The notes under the pieces: model-generated
Database searches by the model: none
Told to the model about the DNA's origin: nothing
Seen by the model: the letters and a program-made list of their open reading frames with translations, nothing else
Position numbers and translations under genes: made by a program
Shown here: positions 41,648 to 51,483 of the stretch, piece by piece
Layout: every line of letters starts with the position of its first letter
Position numbering within the stretch: the first letter of the stretch is position 1
Origin: Fulvivirga ulvae
GTDB taxonomy: Bacteria > Bacteroidota > Bacteroidia > Cytophagales > Cyclobacteriaceae
DNA: 64,000 nucleotides
NCBI RefSeq assembly: GCF_021389975.1
Contig: NZ_CP089981.1
Span: 1,506,501-1,570,500 of the forward strand
Direction: 5' to 3'

Positions 41648-42385
41648 ATGAAAAATTTGATTCTTTTGGCTATTGGCCTGTTTTTTATTAACTGCACTCC
41701 AACAAAGGAAGATGCCAGCCTTATAGTTGATAAAACGATTGAACAGGCGGGTGGCAGCAATTACAACGGGGTTGAAATAGAGTTTACCTTCAGAGGAAAA
41801 GAATATGGAGCCAAAATGACGGACGGTAAATATGAATATGTTCGCTTGTTCAAAGATTCCTCGGACTTGTACAGAGACGTACTTTCTAATGATGGGTTCT
41901 ACAGGGAAATCAATGGAGAGAAAACAGATATTCCGGATTCTATGGCTGTTAAATATTCAAATTCTGTTAATTCAGTAATATATTTTGCATTTCTCCCTAA
42001 AGGGCTCAACGACCCGGCGGTGAACAAAACTTATTTGGGGTTTGAAGAGATCAAAGGGAAGGAGTACCACAAAATAAAGGTCACTTTTGATAAAAATGGC
42101 GGAGGAAAGGATTTTGAAGACCGGTTTATTTACTGGATCAATAAATCTGACCACAAAATAGACTATCTGGCATATCAATACTATACTGACGGAGGTGGTT
42201 TTCGGTTCAGAGAAGCTTATAATGAACGAATCGTGGAAGGCATTCGATTTGTAGATTACATCAACTATAAGCCAAAACCAGATGTACCTGCAGAACTGGA
42301 GAAGTTGGGCATTGCGTTTACAACCGGTCAGCTTGAAGAACTATCAAGAGTTGAATTAGAAAGTGTTAGGGTCAATAAACTTTAG
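41648..42385 (+). CDS. DUF6503-type lipoprotein
   Basis: 245 residues: lipobox FINC (Cys16), then a beta-rich domain starting IVDKTIEQAGGSNYNGVEIEF. DLYRDVLSNDGFYREINGE, FLPKGLNDPAVNKTYLG, KIKVTFDKNGGGKDFEDRF and HKIDYLAYQYYTDGGG resemble the DUF6503 family, which has a LolA/LppX-like half barrel that may carry a lipid or similar ligand. The end overlaps the convergent transporter gene by 4 bp. Function unknown. Confidence 0.7.
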   Translation: MKNLILLAIGLFFINCTPTKEDASLIVDKTIEQAGGSNYNGVEIEFTFRGKEYGAKMTDGKYEYVRLFKDSSDLYRDVLSNDGFYREINGEKTDIPDSMAVKYSNSVNSVIYFAFLPKGLNDPAVNKTYLGFEEIKGKEYHKIKVTFDKNGGGKDFEDRFIYWINKSDHKIDYLAYQYYTDGGGFRFREAYNERIVEGIRFVDYINYKPKPDVPAELEKLGIAFTTGQLEELSRVELESVRVNKL

Positions 42386-43665
42386 TGCCGTCGTAGCTTA
42401 ATGACCTTTAAAAGGGCATAAAGTATTACCGGTGAAGCGATCAACTGCATGATCCACAGATGTGATAGATCATTCGACAGTTGTATATCCAAGGCATTGT
42501 ACGTTGCTTTGAAAATATTATTTATCCCGATGATCAGCACGAAGTCTAATATAAAAAATGCCAGTATATTTAATCCAACACTGTTTATATGACCTTTCAT
42601 TAATTTTATATGGTTGGCCTGAATAATCAGAAGCAATACTGCTAAGGGCAAAATCATTCCATTCATGGCCTGGGCTGCAATAATGATAGGAATAGGCTTT
42701 ATCTCTGCCACGCCAAAGATCAAACCTGTTAATAATACTGCCATCCATGCCGCTTTATAAACCCTATTTCTGTTATCAGGCATAATGCTTCTTGCTAATA
42801 CACCGGCAGCCAAAGGAGCTGTAATCGAAGAAGTAAAGCCAGCAGCAAATAGACCAAAAGCCAACATTACTTTAGCCCAGGCTCCTAGCTTCTCTCCCAT
42901 TACCAACGCAAGGTTATGAAAAGACAGGTCACCATTGACCTGGGTACCTGCGATAAGTATCGCAACCGATACCAGACCTCCGAGAAGAATTGATATGGTA
43001 AGTCCGAACCGCATCTGCCCAACACTTTGCCCTTTGCTTAGCCCTGAGCCTAAAAAGAGATTATAAGGTACAATTGTAGTGCCTATTAGCCCTAAAACAA
43101 GCCATTCGGATCGATTGGGGATATAAGGAACCAACCCCTTAGCCATGGCCGCATTATCGACATCTGCTTTAATAGCTACACATATAAATGCTACACCCAT
43201 GACTGCCACGACCACTCCCAACGTACTGGCTATTATTCTCACTGTGCCCCACCACAGCAAGATGCCGCATATTAGGCCTATCAATATTGTTAAAAATAGC
43301 TTATTTACATTTGCGATCAGCCGTATGCCCTCAATAGCACCAAGGATATTGCCAGCCTCATATGCAGCACACCCCAGTATAACTCCAAAAGTGACAAAGT
43401 AAACAAATGGTTGAGAACTTCCGCTTACCTGCTTCATGGCCTGTCCTATCTCCTGGCCTGAAGTAATAGTAATTCTGGCCGCCATCTCCTGAAGCACAAT
43501 ACAGGCTATAGTAGCAAAAACCAGCGCCCATATCAGTTGGAATCCAAACAATGCACCTGCGGATGAAGCTGTAGTTAACGTCCCCGGCCCTATAAAAGCC
43601 GCTGATATTACAGACCAAAATAAAATACTAAGCAATCGTGATTTCGCTGATGTCATTCGGGACAT
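42382..43665 (-). CDS. Nramp-related transporter without canonical metal motifs
   Basis: 427 residues, about 11 membrane helices of the LeuT/Nramp fold. In helix 1 the metal-binding DPGN motif is replaced by GPGT (26-29, FIGPGTLTTASSAGALFG). In helix 6 the MPH motif is VPY (199-201, GTTIVPYNLFLGS). Overall order, including QEMAARITITSGQ and AAGFTSSITAPLAAG, is still Nramp. Without the Asp and Met ligands, classical Mn2+/Fe2+ transport is unlikely; Nramp-related groups with altered sites (for example Mg2+ transporters, aluminium-type or non-metal carriers) are options. Divergent from the WD40-caspase gene over 95 bp. Confidence 0.8.
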   Translation of the reverse strand: MSRMTSAKSRLLSILFWSVISAAFIGPGTLTTASSAGALFGFQLIWALVFATIACIVLQEMAARITITSGQEIGQAMKQVSGSSQPFVYFVTFGVILGCAAYEAGNILGAIEGIRLIANVNKLFLTILIGLICGILLWWGTVRIIASTLGVVVAVMGVAFICVAIKADVDNAAMAKGLVPYIPNRSEWLVLGLIGTTIVPYNLFLGSGLSKGQSVGQMRFGLTISILLGGLVSVAILIAGTQVNGDLSFHNLALVMGEKLGAWAKVMLAFGLFAAGFTSSITAPLAAGVLARSIMPDNRNRVYKAAWMAVLLTGLIFGVAEIKPIPIIIAAQAMNGMILPLAVLLLIIQANHIKLMKGHINSVGLNILAFFILDFVLIIGINNIFKATYNALDIQLSNDLSHLWIMQLIASPVILYALLKVIKLRRH

Positions 43666-43760
43666 GCATCTTGTAGGTTACGGTTCATCTTTTTAAAGTA
43701 CTAAAATTTAACTACTTTTACTTGTTAGGCTGGGCCAACCATGCATTAAATTACATATTT

Positions 43761-46700
43761 ATGAATGTACTTGTCAGACAAACATTCCTGGCAGCTATAC
43801 TGATCCTTACCGTGGCTGAAGCTATCGCTCAAACCGGCGTCCCGCGGATAGTCATTAATGCGCAGGGGCATTCCGGAAAGATATATAACATCTTGTTCTC
43901 ACCCGATGGTGAAAAAGTAATTTCAGTATCTGAAGATAAAACAATACGCGTTTGGAATTCAAGGACTGCCGAGCTGATCAACAAGTTCGAAAGCGAAATA
44001 GGGAACGGCCCTGAAGGTATGCTGTATGCGTCTGCGATTTCTCCTGACGGAAAAACCCTTGCGGTGGGCGGCTATCCTGTCAACACGGAAAAAGAAAATT
44101 ACATTATTATCATCGATCTTGAAAAAGGCAAGCAGGTATCTGCTGCTATAGGTCATACTAATGTAATCAATAGCCTTGATTTTACGGGTGATGGAAAATA
44201 CCTGGCAAGTGGAAGCGACGATGGAACAATTAGAATCTGGAAAGCCGATAGTTCCGAACGCCTGAGAACAGTTGCCACCATTGAGATAGGTAAAAGGATA
44301 ACCGGTTTAGCTTTCAACAATAAAACTCAAGCTCTGGCAGTGGCTTCAGATAGCAAAAATGTACTACTCTATGACCTGAAAGGGCTTGATGATGGTATCA
44401 AAAAGTTTCCATTAACCGAGTTGAAAAAACATAAAGGTATAGTAAACAAAATCAACATTTCTCCGGACGGCAGCTATATTGCTTCCAGCAGCCTGGAAAA
44501 AGAATTGGTATTGTGGAGGGCTGATGGTTCCTTTGTAAAGGAATTCGATAAGTCTGACAACATTATCAACGCCATTACTTTTTCACATGATTCTAAAATT
44601 CTGGTTGCTATGGATGCTGCAGGGCATGGAGCCAGTTATTCCGTGCCAGAGGGTAATAAATGGACCGAGTTCTATGGTCATGACAATACAGTTTTCAGTG
44701 CGGATTTCTCACCTGCCTCTGTCAGTGGAAATTACATCGTAGCCTCTGCAGGAGGAAACAATAATATAATTCAAATATGGAATCCTATAAATGGCAGAAT
44801 ACAGCAAACTATTAAGGGGAAAGGAGGCACAATCTGGGGACTTACTTTTGGTAGTGGTATGGAATTATTTATTTCCCGCGAGCAACCAAAGGGAACCGAT
44901 AAGCCCATCTATCCATTTGCATTCGATTTCAACTCATTCACATTAAAAAGTAATCCTGACAAGCCATCTGAAGGCTTTTTGGCCAATGCAAAGAAAGATG
45001 TAAGACAAACCGGTGTTTATACACTTGAAGTTAATCGTGGTGGTATAATTCAAAATAATGAATATGAGGATGGCCGTATACTTGATTTTCAGGTTACACC
45101 TGAGGGGAACATTATAGTTGGTAGTGACTTTTCCTTAAAAATGTACGGTCGTGAGGGACAAATGATAAAGGAGTTCCTTGGTCATAGCGGAGGCATAAGA
45201 TCCGTTACAGTAAGTCGGGATGGCAGGTATATGGCTTCAGGAAGCGAGGACCAGACCATTAAGCTCTGGAAACTGGCAGAGAAAGGAGAGGCTCCAAGTA
45301 TGAGAGAAGTTTTTACGGATCCTGTTTGGGGACAGTACTTCTCAGCTCTTGAGGTTGATTCATTAACTTATTTATCATCTTCAAAGGCTTGGAAGGATGT
45401 GATCAGTCACCTGAAAAACAGAGGTGACAAAACCTGGAAAGACATTGAAGATATATATGGCACGCTCGGTGAGACAGTTAGTCCGTTTGCTCATTTTTTT
45501 GTTTCTGATGATGGAGAATGGATTTGCTGGACTCCTGAAGGTTATTTTAGCTGTAGCTCATCCGGGGCGGAATATTTTGGGTGGCACATTAACCAGGGCA
45601 TCCACAAGTTGGCTGACTTTTACACTGCAGAACAATATTTTGATATACTCTACCGGCCGGAGACCTTAAACAAGAGTATCAGGCAAGCCCGGCGTGTTGT
45701 AGAAATATTACTCGAAGATGGGGAGCGAATTTTCGACCTAACCAAGCTAAACAGACCGTCGGCAGCATTTTTTAATACAAATGCCCTTACATTGGGCAAA
45801 GAAAAGCAGTTAGATTATGAGGATGGTAAATATCTAACCCAAAGTAAATCACTGGAGCTTGATGTTGATATCTACGATGGCGGCGGTGGTATAAAAGAGG
45901 TTAATATTTATCAAAATGAAAAGCTCATCATTATTGATGACCAGCTAGAATCTATAGGTGAAGAACAAAGGGTAGCTAAAAAATATAAAGTAAACCTCGT
46001 AAACGGACGAAATGACTTTAAAGTAATCGTTAAGAACTTCCAAAAGATCGAATCCCGTCCTGACTACCTGAAAGTTGAATATAACGGAGAAATAATAGCC
46101 ACCTCCAGTTTGTACATGCTGTCTGTGGGTATTAATAAGTATAAAAATGCGAGCTATAATCTCAACTACGCGCAACCTGATGCCAAGGCATTTACAAAAA
46201 AAATAATTGAGAATAGCAGCAAAATGTTTAAATCAATAAGAAAAACGGAGATTTACGACACTGAAGCCACTAAAGAAAATATTATTAAAGGCTTTGAATC
46301 AATCATTTCTCAGGCGCAACCGGAAGATGTATTCGTTTTTTATTATGCGGGACACGGTACCCTTGACATGGATAGCGATAATGAGTATTACCTGGTGCCG
46401 ACCGATATTACCAAGCTATATGGCGACCCTGCTCAACTCAAGGAAAAGGGAATATCAGCAACTGATTTAAAAAATCACCTCTCAAAGGTAAAGTCTCAAA
46501 AGCAGCTAATATTAATGGATGCCTGTCATTCCGGAGGAGCCGTAAAATCAATAAATGTGAGGGCTGCGGCGTCTGAAGAGAAGGCTATTGTTCAGTTGGC
46601 CAGGTCATCTGGCGTGGTAATGATCGCATCCAGTGGAACACAGCAGTTTGCCTCTGAATTCGAAGTACTTGAACATGGCGTATTCACTTATGCCCTGCTG

Positions 46701-46895
46701 GAAGGCCTTGATGGCAAAGCTGACTCTGGTGATAACAAAATTACTGTCAATGAACTCAAGATATTTATGGAAGAGAGAGTTCCTGAACTAAGCGACAAAT
46801 ATGGTGGCCAGGCCCAGTATCCTACCGGCTTCGTACATGGCAATGACTTCCCCATTACCCTCTTATACAAGGAACATATGGAAGACCAAAAATAG
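43761..46895 (+). CDS. Secreted WD40-repeat/caspase-domain protein
   Basis: 1044 residues from ATG 43761 (a TTG at 43722 is less likely). Signal peptide ends TVAEAIAQ. An N-terminal WD40 propeller (about 30-380 and again 450-520) shows repeats such as SGKIYNILFSPDGEKVISVS, DGTIRIWKAD, GRYMASGSEDQTIKLW. A beta-rich middle (about 660-780) leads to a peptidase C14 domain with VGINKYKNASYNLNYAQPDA, catalytic His865 in YYAGHGT and Cys922 in DACHSGG. Both catalytic residues are intact. Such proteins act in prokaryotic signalling or proteolysis; the signal peptide places this one outside the cytoplasm. Partner and target unknown. Confidence 0.88.
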   Translation: MNVLVRQTFLAAILILTVAEAIAQTGVPRIVINAQGHSGKIYNILFSPDGEKVISVSEDKTIRVWNSRTAELINKFESEIGNGPEGMLYASAISPDGKTLAVGGYPVNTEKENYIIIIDLEKGKQVSAAIGHTNVINSLDFTGDGKYLASGSDDGTIRIWKADSSERLRTVATIEIGKRITGLAFNNKTQALAVASDSKNVLLYDLKGLDDGIKKFPLTELKKHKGIVNKINISPDGSYIASSSLEKELVLWRADGSFVKEFDKSDNIINAITFSHDSKILVAMDAAGHGASYSVPEGNKWTEFYGHDNTVFSADFSPASVSGNYIVASAGGNNNIIQIWNPINGRIQQTIKGKGGTIWGLTFGSGMELFISREQPKGTDKPIYPFAFDFNSFTLKSNPDKPSEGFLANAKKDVRQTGVYTLEVNRGGIIQNNEYEDGRILDFQVTPEGNIIVGSDFSLKMYGREGQMIKEFLGHSGGIRSVTVSRDGRYMASGSEDQTIKLWKLAEKGEAPSMREVFTDPVWGQYFSALEVDSLTYLSSSKAWKDVISHLKNRGDKTWKDIEDIYGTLGETVSPFAHFFVSDDGEWICWTPEGYFSCSSSGAEYFGWHINQGIHKLADFYTAEQYFDILYRPETLNKSIRQARRVVEILLEDGERIFDLTKLNRPSAAFFNTNALTLGKEKQLDYEDGKYLTQSKSLELDVDIYDGGGGIKEVNIYQNEKLIIIDDQLESIGEEQRVAKKYKVNLVNGRNDFKVIVKNFQKIESRPDYLKVEYNGEIIATSSLYMLSVGINKYKNASYNLNYAQPDAKAFTKKIIENSSKMFKSIRKTEIYDTEATKENIIKGFESIISQAQPEDVFVFYYAGHGTLDMDSDNEYYLVPTDITKLYGDPAQLKEKGISATDLKNHLSKVKSQKQLILMDACHSGGAVKSINVRAAASEEKAIVQLARSSGVVMIASSGTQQFASEFEVLEHGVFTYALLEGLDGKADSGDNKITVNELKIFMEERVPELSDKYGGQAQYPTGFVHGNDFPITLLYKEHMEDQK

Positions 46896-47529
46896 AATGC
46901 CATAGCATGCTACAAATTATTTAGTGTTCCTTTCACACCCATACCCGTCTTTATATATAGCTCTTCAATCAGGGTCTCAAATTAGGTCTAATAAAATACG
47001 AACTTTCATTTATTGACCTTGGAAAATATGTCGAAACACACATATGAGAAATAATATTTGAAAACGAAAAATAGTATCAATTTTTCATGTAATATTTTTC
47101 CGAAAATATGTCTTTAAATGGTGAGATAATGTACTTGGTCAAACACCTATTGTGGTTACCACTTTTCACGGTCTGAGGCAGTTACCTTTGCGCTTATACC
47201 TGCTACAGCCATTAAGGTAAAAAAGCGGGAATTGTTTTTGGTTTACATCATCGTTCGTGAGCGTAATATTTTATTAAATTATCAATCTTCCGTTAAAATT
47301 ATGCTTAAAAACATAAAAGTCTCAACACATTTGTTTTCTTAATATTCATCATAAAATAATGTTTTGCACTATAGTTTGTGACGTAAGTTTAGTATGGGAA
47401 AATATTTTATTTTTAGAATTAAATTTTAGATATTGCGCAGTTGAAAGAATATCGCAAGCTGTATATTCTTCTTCAACCTAAACCCCAAGGATCAACTGAT
47501 CAACTGATCATGCTTGACCTGTAAACCAG
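46896..47529. other. Long AT-rich intergenic region with repeats
   Basis: No gene seen on either strand. It contains a TACCTTTG promoter-like box (47183-47190, without a matching TTTG), a palindrome GTGGTTACCAC (47152-47162), an inverted repeat (47440-47452 with 47463-47477, two-base bulge) and a tandem repeat of GATCAACT (two and a half copies, 47490-47510). A plus-strand untranslated RNA from about 47197 to the terminator at 47530-47556 is conceivable. Confidence 0.4.
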
Positions 47530-47556
47530 AAAAGGGAGCATTGCTCCCTTTTCGTT
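47530..47556. terminator. Bidirectional terminator
   Basis: AAAAGGGAGC (47530-47539) with GCTCCCTTTT (47543-47552), loop ATT. It serves the minus-strand gene ending at 47577 and could also stop plus-strand transcripts. Confidence 0.85.
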
Positions 47557-47576
47557 TGTTCAGTTAAAATTAGCAT

Positions 47577-48557
47577 TCAGGAAACTTCCTCAGATTGTTT
47601 GCTATATTCATCAATGAGCGTACCCACAATCTCTTTTACAGGACGAATGGCATGCACATGCTCAATTGAAGGTCCCGCACACCAAAGCGTCTTATACGTA
47701 GCGCTAAAAGCTGCTTTCTCCAGGGATTTCATCCCTTTGTAGAAAGTAAGCATCTTAGCATATTTCTTAAGAGTTTTATTTCTGTTTAGCAGCGACTCTA
47801 GCCAATTTTGCCTTGTTCCTATTTTCTGAACATATGGAGTATTTATTATTGTACATGGTGTCCCTGATAACCTGTTAGTCATTACTATATCATCAGCTCC
47901 ATAATCCACTACAGCCTGTTTATACTCCTGCGATACTTCCGCTTCATCAGAAGCGATAAAAGGGCTGCCCATAGACACTCCACACGCTCCAAGGGTCAGC
48001 ACGTCACGCAACTCAGATCCTGTAGCTACACCTCCCGCAGATATTACGGGTATTTTACAGTTTGCCTTCAAAAGGGGAATAAGCTTGCTGGCCGGCATAG
48101 GCCCTGCATGCCCTCCCGCTCCGGAGTTAACAGCTATTAACGCATCGGCTCCAAGCTCTTCTACCTTTCTGGCATATTGCTCTTCGGTAACATCACAGAA
48201 AACCTTAATACCCTTTTTACTACAGGCTTCTATTACCTTTCGTGGACTACCTAATGATGTGATAATAAAATCCACCTCATAATCCACACATGTCCTAAGC
48301 TGTTCTTCGAGCCTGTAATTGGACTTATTCACAATCAGGTTTATGCCAAATGGTCCGCCCACTGCCTTCTTTATTTCAGCAAGTGCCGCCCTGAATTCAC
48401 GATCTGTGCGATAATTAAGTGCCGGAATGGCACCAGTAATCCCTGCCCTTACAGCCTCAACTGTCATCGCGGCATTGGAAACTAAAAACATTGGAGCCAT
48501 TATAACAGGATACTTTATGTTAAGCATCCGGGTTAGCTCCGTATCAATTCTTTCCAT
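47577..48557 (-). CDS. Nitronate monooxygenase family flavoprotein
   Basis: 326-residue TIM-barrel FMN protein of the 2-nitropropane dioxygenase type. YPVIMAPMFLVSNAAMTVEA at the start, FGINLIVNKSNYR, FIITSLGSPRKVI, VNSGAGGHAGPMPASKLIP, PVISAGGVATGSELRDVL with the phosphate-binding GG, and LGACGVSMGSPFIASDEAEVS are family features. The catalytic His is probably in SGAGGHAG. Physiological substrate unknown (nitronates or related lipid/keto compounds). It overlaps the upstream peptidase gene by 14 bp. Confidence 0.85.
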   Translation of the reverse strand: MERIDTELTRMLNIKYPVIMAPMFLVSNAAMTVEAVRAGITGAIPALNYRTDREFRAALAEIKKAVGGPFGINLIVNKSNYRLEEQLRTCVDYEVDFIITSLGSPRKVIEACSKKGIKVFCDVTEEQYARKVEELGADALIAVNSGAGGHAGPMPASKLIPLLKANCKIPVISAGGVATGSELRDVLTLGACGVSMGSPFIASDEAEVSQEYKQAVVDYGADDIVMTNRLSGTPCTIINTPYVQKIGTRQNWLESLLNRNKTLKKYAKMLTFYKGMKSLEKAAFSATYKTLWCAGPSIEHVHAIRPVKEIVGTLIDEYSKQSEEVS

Positions 48558-49935
48558 CTATTCCGTATTTATCAATTAAATAAACCAACGCTGCCATACT
48601 GGCTGCCCCGAGCTCAAGCTCTCTTTTATCTATCTTATCAAAAGTATCTGCCGTAGTATGATGAAGGTTAAAGTAACGCTGAGAATCTGGCAGAAAGCCT
48701 ATCAGCGCCGTCCCCTGTTCTTCTAAAGGGCTTATATCAGCCCCACCTCCGGGTTTGTTAAAATCGTATATCCCGTATGGCTCAAATAATGGCTTCCAGC
48801 TAATTAGTTTAGCCCGTGCTGTTTCACTTCCAGTCAGAGTAAAACCTTTAGGTGTAAAGCCTCCACGATCAGACTCAATAGCTACTAGGTGCTTCTCATT
48901 ATTTTGCTTCGCTAATTCGGCATACCTGACACCTCCCCTTAGACCATTCTCTTCATTCATAAACATCACCGCTCTTATAGAGTGGTAGGGTTTGTATCCT
49001 ACATTTTTCAAAACACGAACAGCTTCAATGGATTGAACACACCCCGCACCGTCATCATGGGCTCCATCACCCAAATCCCATGAATCCAAATGTCCACCGA
49101 CTATAATATACTCATTTGGTTTGGCTGAACCTTTTATTTCTCCCACTACATTATATGAAAGCACATCGGGCAACATCTTACAGTGTGCTTCTAAATAAAG
49201 CTTTAATCCCTGTTGAGCCTTCAGGCTTTTACTAAGTAAATTGGCTGAATTAGTGCTTAAAGCAAATGCAGGAATCTGCTTTACACCCTCTTTATATATC
49301 AAGGTTCCTGTATGAGGTATGTCGTCATCATTGGATGCCATCGACCTCACCACAACCGCCACGGCGCCTAAAGCAGCCGCTTCGGAAGCTCCGTATACCC
49401 GCTGATCCACAGCTTCACCATAGGCAGCAAAAGTGTTTACACGGGTTGGATCCATTCGTCTGTTAAAAAACACGATTTTCCCCTCAATTTTCTTCTTATC
49501 AAGCTTTTTAAGCGATTCAATACCATCTACTTCGATAATATTTGCTGCTAAGCCCTGATCTCCCGTGCCTACTGAATTACCTAAAGCGCAAGCTGCAAGA
49601 TCAATTGTCCCCATTCTGTCTGAATTAACAATTCTGACAATTTCTTTTTTCCCCCTTACCCAATGAGGCACCATTACCTCCTGTAAAAACACTGTATCAA
49701 ACCCTAACTTTATCATTTCCTGACGGCTCCACTCTACCGCCGCTGCAGCTTCAGGTGATCCGCTAAGGCGGCCGCCAATTTCATTGCTCAGATAGTCAAG
49801 CATCTCATACGAATGGCCATTCTTCAGGGTCTCATCGAAGATAATTTTCAGCATATCTTCGTCAGATTGACAAAGAGCATTAAATGGGAATGAAATTATA
49901 ACTGCAAAAAGATACAATGAGTGCAATTTTTTCAT
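48544..49935 (-). CDS. Secreted M28-family metallopeptidase
   Basis: 463 residues from ATG 49935. Signal peptide ending PFNALCQ. A PA-like insert (about 130-250) is followed by the di-zinc M28 core: VGGHLDSWDLGDGAHDDGAG (His and bridging Asp), MFMNEENGLRGG (Glu pair), IESDRGGFT, and YFNLHHTTADTFD near the end. It is of the carboxypeptidase Q type, expected to trim peptides in the periplasm or outside. Overlaps the flavoprotein gene by 14 bp. Confidence 0.88.
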   Translation of the reverse strand: MKKLHSLYLFAVIISFPFNALCQSDEDMLKIIFDETLKNGHSYEMLDYLSNEIGGRLSGSPEAAAAVEWSRQEMIKLGFDTVFLQEVMVPHWVRGKKEIVRIVNSDRMGTIDLAACALGNSVGTGDQGLAANIIEVDGIESLKKLDKKKIEGKIVFFNRRMDPTRVNTFAAYGEAVDQRVYGASEAAALGAVAVVVRSMASNDDDIPHTGTLIYKEGVKQIPAFALSTNSANLLSKSLKAQQGLKLYLEAHCKMLPDVLSYNVVGEIKGSAKPNEYIIVGGHLDSWDLGDGAHDDGAGCVQSIEAVRVLKNVGYKPYHSIRAVMFMNEENGLRGGVRYAELAKQNNEKHLVAIESDRGGFTPKGFTLTGSETARAKLISWKPLFEPYGIYDFNKPGGGADISPLEEQGTALIGFLPDSQRYFNLHHTTADTFDKIDKRELELGAASMAALVYLIDKYGIDGKN

Positions 49936-49989
49936 AAGTAGTATTTCTTTTATCAAATTTTATCAAAAATAACGTTGCGTTTGTAATGC

Positions 49990-51300
49990 TTATTTTCTGC
50001 GTGATTTTTTCCCTTTTGTACCCGACTTCTTGTTTGGTCTTTGGCTATAGTGTTTCTTCTTCTCGTGAAATGCCCCCTTAAAATCAGGATTTTCCCGCCT
50101 TTTAAAGACATCTATATCCATCTCAATGTCGATTTTTTCCTGACGGGGTGTCTCTGTAACTTCAATCTCTTCGGGAAGTGGCTTTTGAGGTATCTCCGCT
50201 CTTATCAACTCCTGTATTTTTCCAATGTGAAGCATTTCTGCCTTATTGGCGAACGTCAGGGCTACTCCCTCATTTCTTGCCCTTCCGGTTCGGCCTATTC
50301 TATGCACATAGTCTTCATAGATAATCGGCACATCAAAATTAATAACATGAGAAACCATGCTGACATCAATCCCCCGCGCTGAAACATCGGTAGAAACCAA
50401 TACCTTTAATTCACCCTCTTTAAACTCGTTTATAGCATTGATCCGGCTGTTTTGCCCTTTATTGGAATGGATAACCCGCACGGGCCCCAGACCTTTTCTA
50501 TCCAGATATTTAAACACATTATCAGCAGTGGACTTGGTTCTTGTAAAGACCAGCACTCTTTTAAATTCCTCTTTCCTTAGCAGATACTCTAGAAAATTTA
50601 TTTTAGTTCTCATGTTAGGCACCTGGTAAAGCTGCTGCTCAACAGTATCCGTAGTGGTGGCTTGCGGCGCTACTTCAACAATCTCCGGAAATTCCAGAAA
50701 CTCTTCAGAAAGTTTCAAAACCCTGTCCGCCATAGTGGCTGAAAAAAGCAAGTTTTGCCGTTTTACAGGAATGACTTCCAATATTTTTCTAATCTGAGGC
50801 ATAAAGCCCATATCCATCATTTTGTCAGCCTCATCAAGCACGAAAGTCTTAATAAATTTTGTATTGAGTTCCCCTTTAAGGTAAACATCCATAAACCTGC
50901 CAGGCGTTGCCAAAACAATATCTACGCCCTGCTGGACCGCCTCAATCTGAGTCTTCGCTCCTACACCACCATATAAAGTAGTATAGCGAATATCAAGGTA
51001 AGTAGAATACATCCTGATATTTTCCTCTATTTGCAAAACCAGCTCCCTGGTTGGAGCCAGAATGAGTGCACGTGGATCTGCCCCCTGAGCGTACTTTATT
51101 TTCATAAGAATGGGAAGCACAAATGCCGCAGTTTTTCCCGTACCGGTTTGGGCAATCCCCATTACATCATGTCCGGCCAGCACCAGGGGTATCGCACTTT
51201 TTTGAATTGGGGTAGGTTCTGTAAAGCCTAGCTCTTCAATCGCATTTAAAAGCTGTCGGTTTAATTTAAAATCTTCAAATGTCTCTATTTCCTTACCCAT
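49990..51300 (-). CDS. DEAD-box RNA helicase (RhlE-like)
   Basis: 436 residues from ATG 51300. Q motif FKLNRQLLNAIEELGFTEPTPIQ, motif I AQTGTGKTAAF, Ia PTRELVLQ, Ib ATPGRFMD, II VLDEADKMMDMGF, III LFSATMADRV, IV RVLVFTRTK, V STDVSARGIDV, VI YVHRIGRTGRA. A basic tail (KKSGTKGKKSRRK) likely aids RNA binding. ATP-dependent RNA remodelling in ribosome assembly or mRNA turnover. Divergent from the dihydroorotase-like gene. Confidence 0.93.
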   Translation of the reverse strand: MGKEIETFEDFKLNRQLLNAIEELGFTEPTPIQKSAIPLVLAGHDVMGIAQTGTGKTAAFVLPILMKIKYAQGADPRALILAPTRELVLQIEENIRMYSTYLDIRYTTLYGGVGAKTQIEAVQQGVDIVLATPGRFMDVYLKGELNTKFIKTFVLDEADKMMDMGFMPQIRKILEVIPVKRQNLLFSATMADRVLKLSEEFLEFPEIVEVAPQATTTDTVEQQLYQVPNMRTKINFLEYLLRKEEFKRVLVFTRTKSTADNVFKYLDRKGLGPVRVIHSNKGQNSRINAINEFKEGELKVLVSTDVSARGIDVSMVSHVINFDVPIIYEDYVHRIGRTGRARNEGVALTFANKAEMLHIGKIQELIRAEIPQKPLPEEIEVTETPRQEKIDIEMDIDVFKRRENPDFKGAFHEKKKHYSQRPNKKSGTKGKKSRRK

Positions 51301-51483
51301 AAAACACAAAGTTTATTTGCTGCTTGATTGCGAAAGCCTGTAATTTGTAAATTATAATGTTAGGGTGAGCTAACATTTCGGATATAAAAATATAGCAAAC
51401 ATGCGAGTTACAAATAATTTTATAGCTTGTTTGTTACATTTCTCAACATCAAGGCACAATCCATTGAAAACAAACAGACGCGC

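Noticed and set aside
47183..47190. TACCTTTG as a promoter for a gene in the gap
   Set aside because: No TTTG at the right distance and no coding frame behind it; kept only as a note on the intergenic region.
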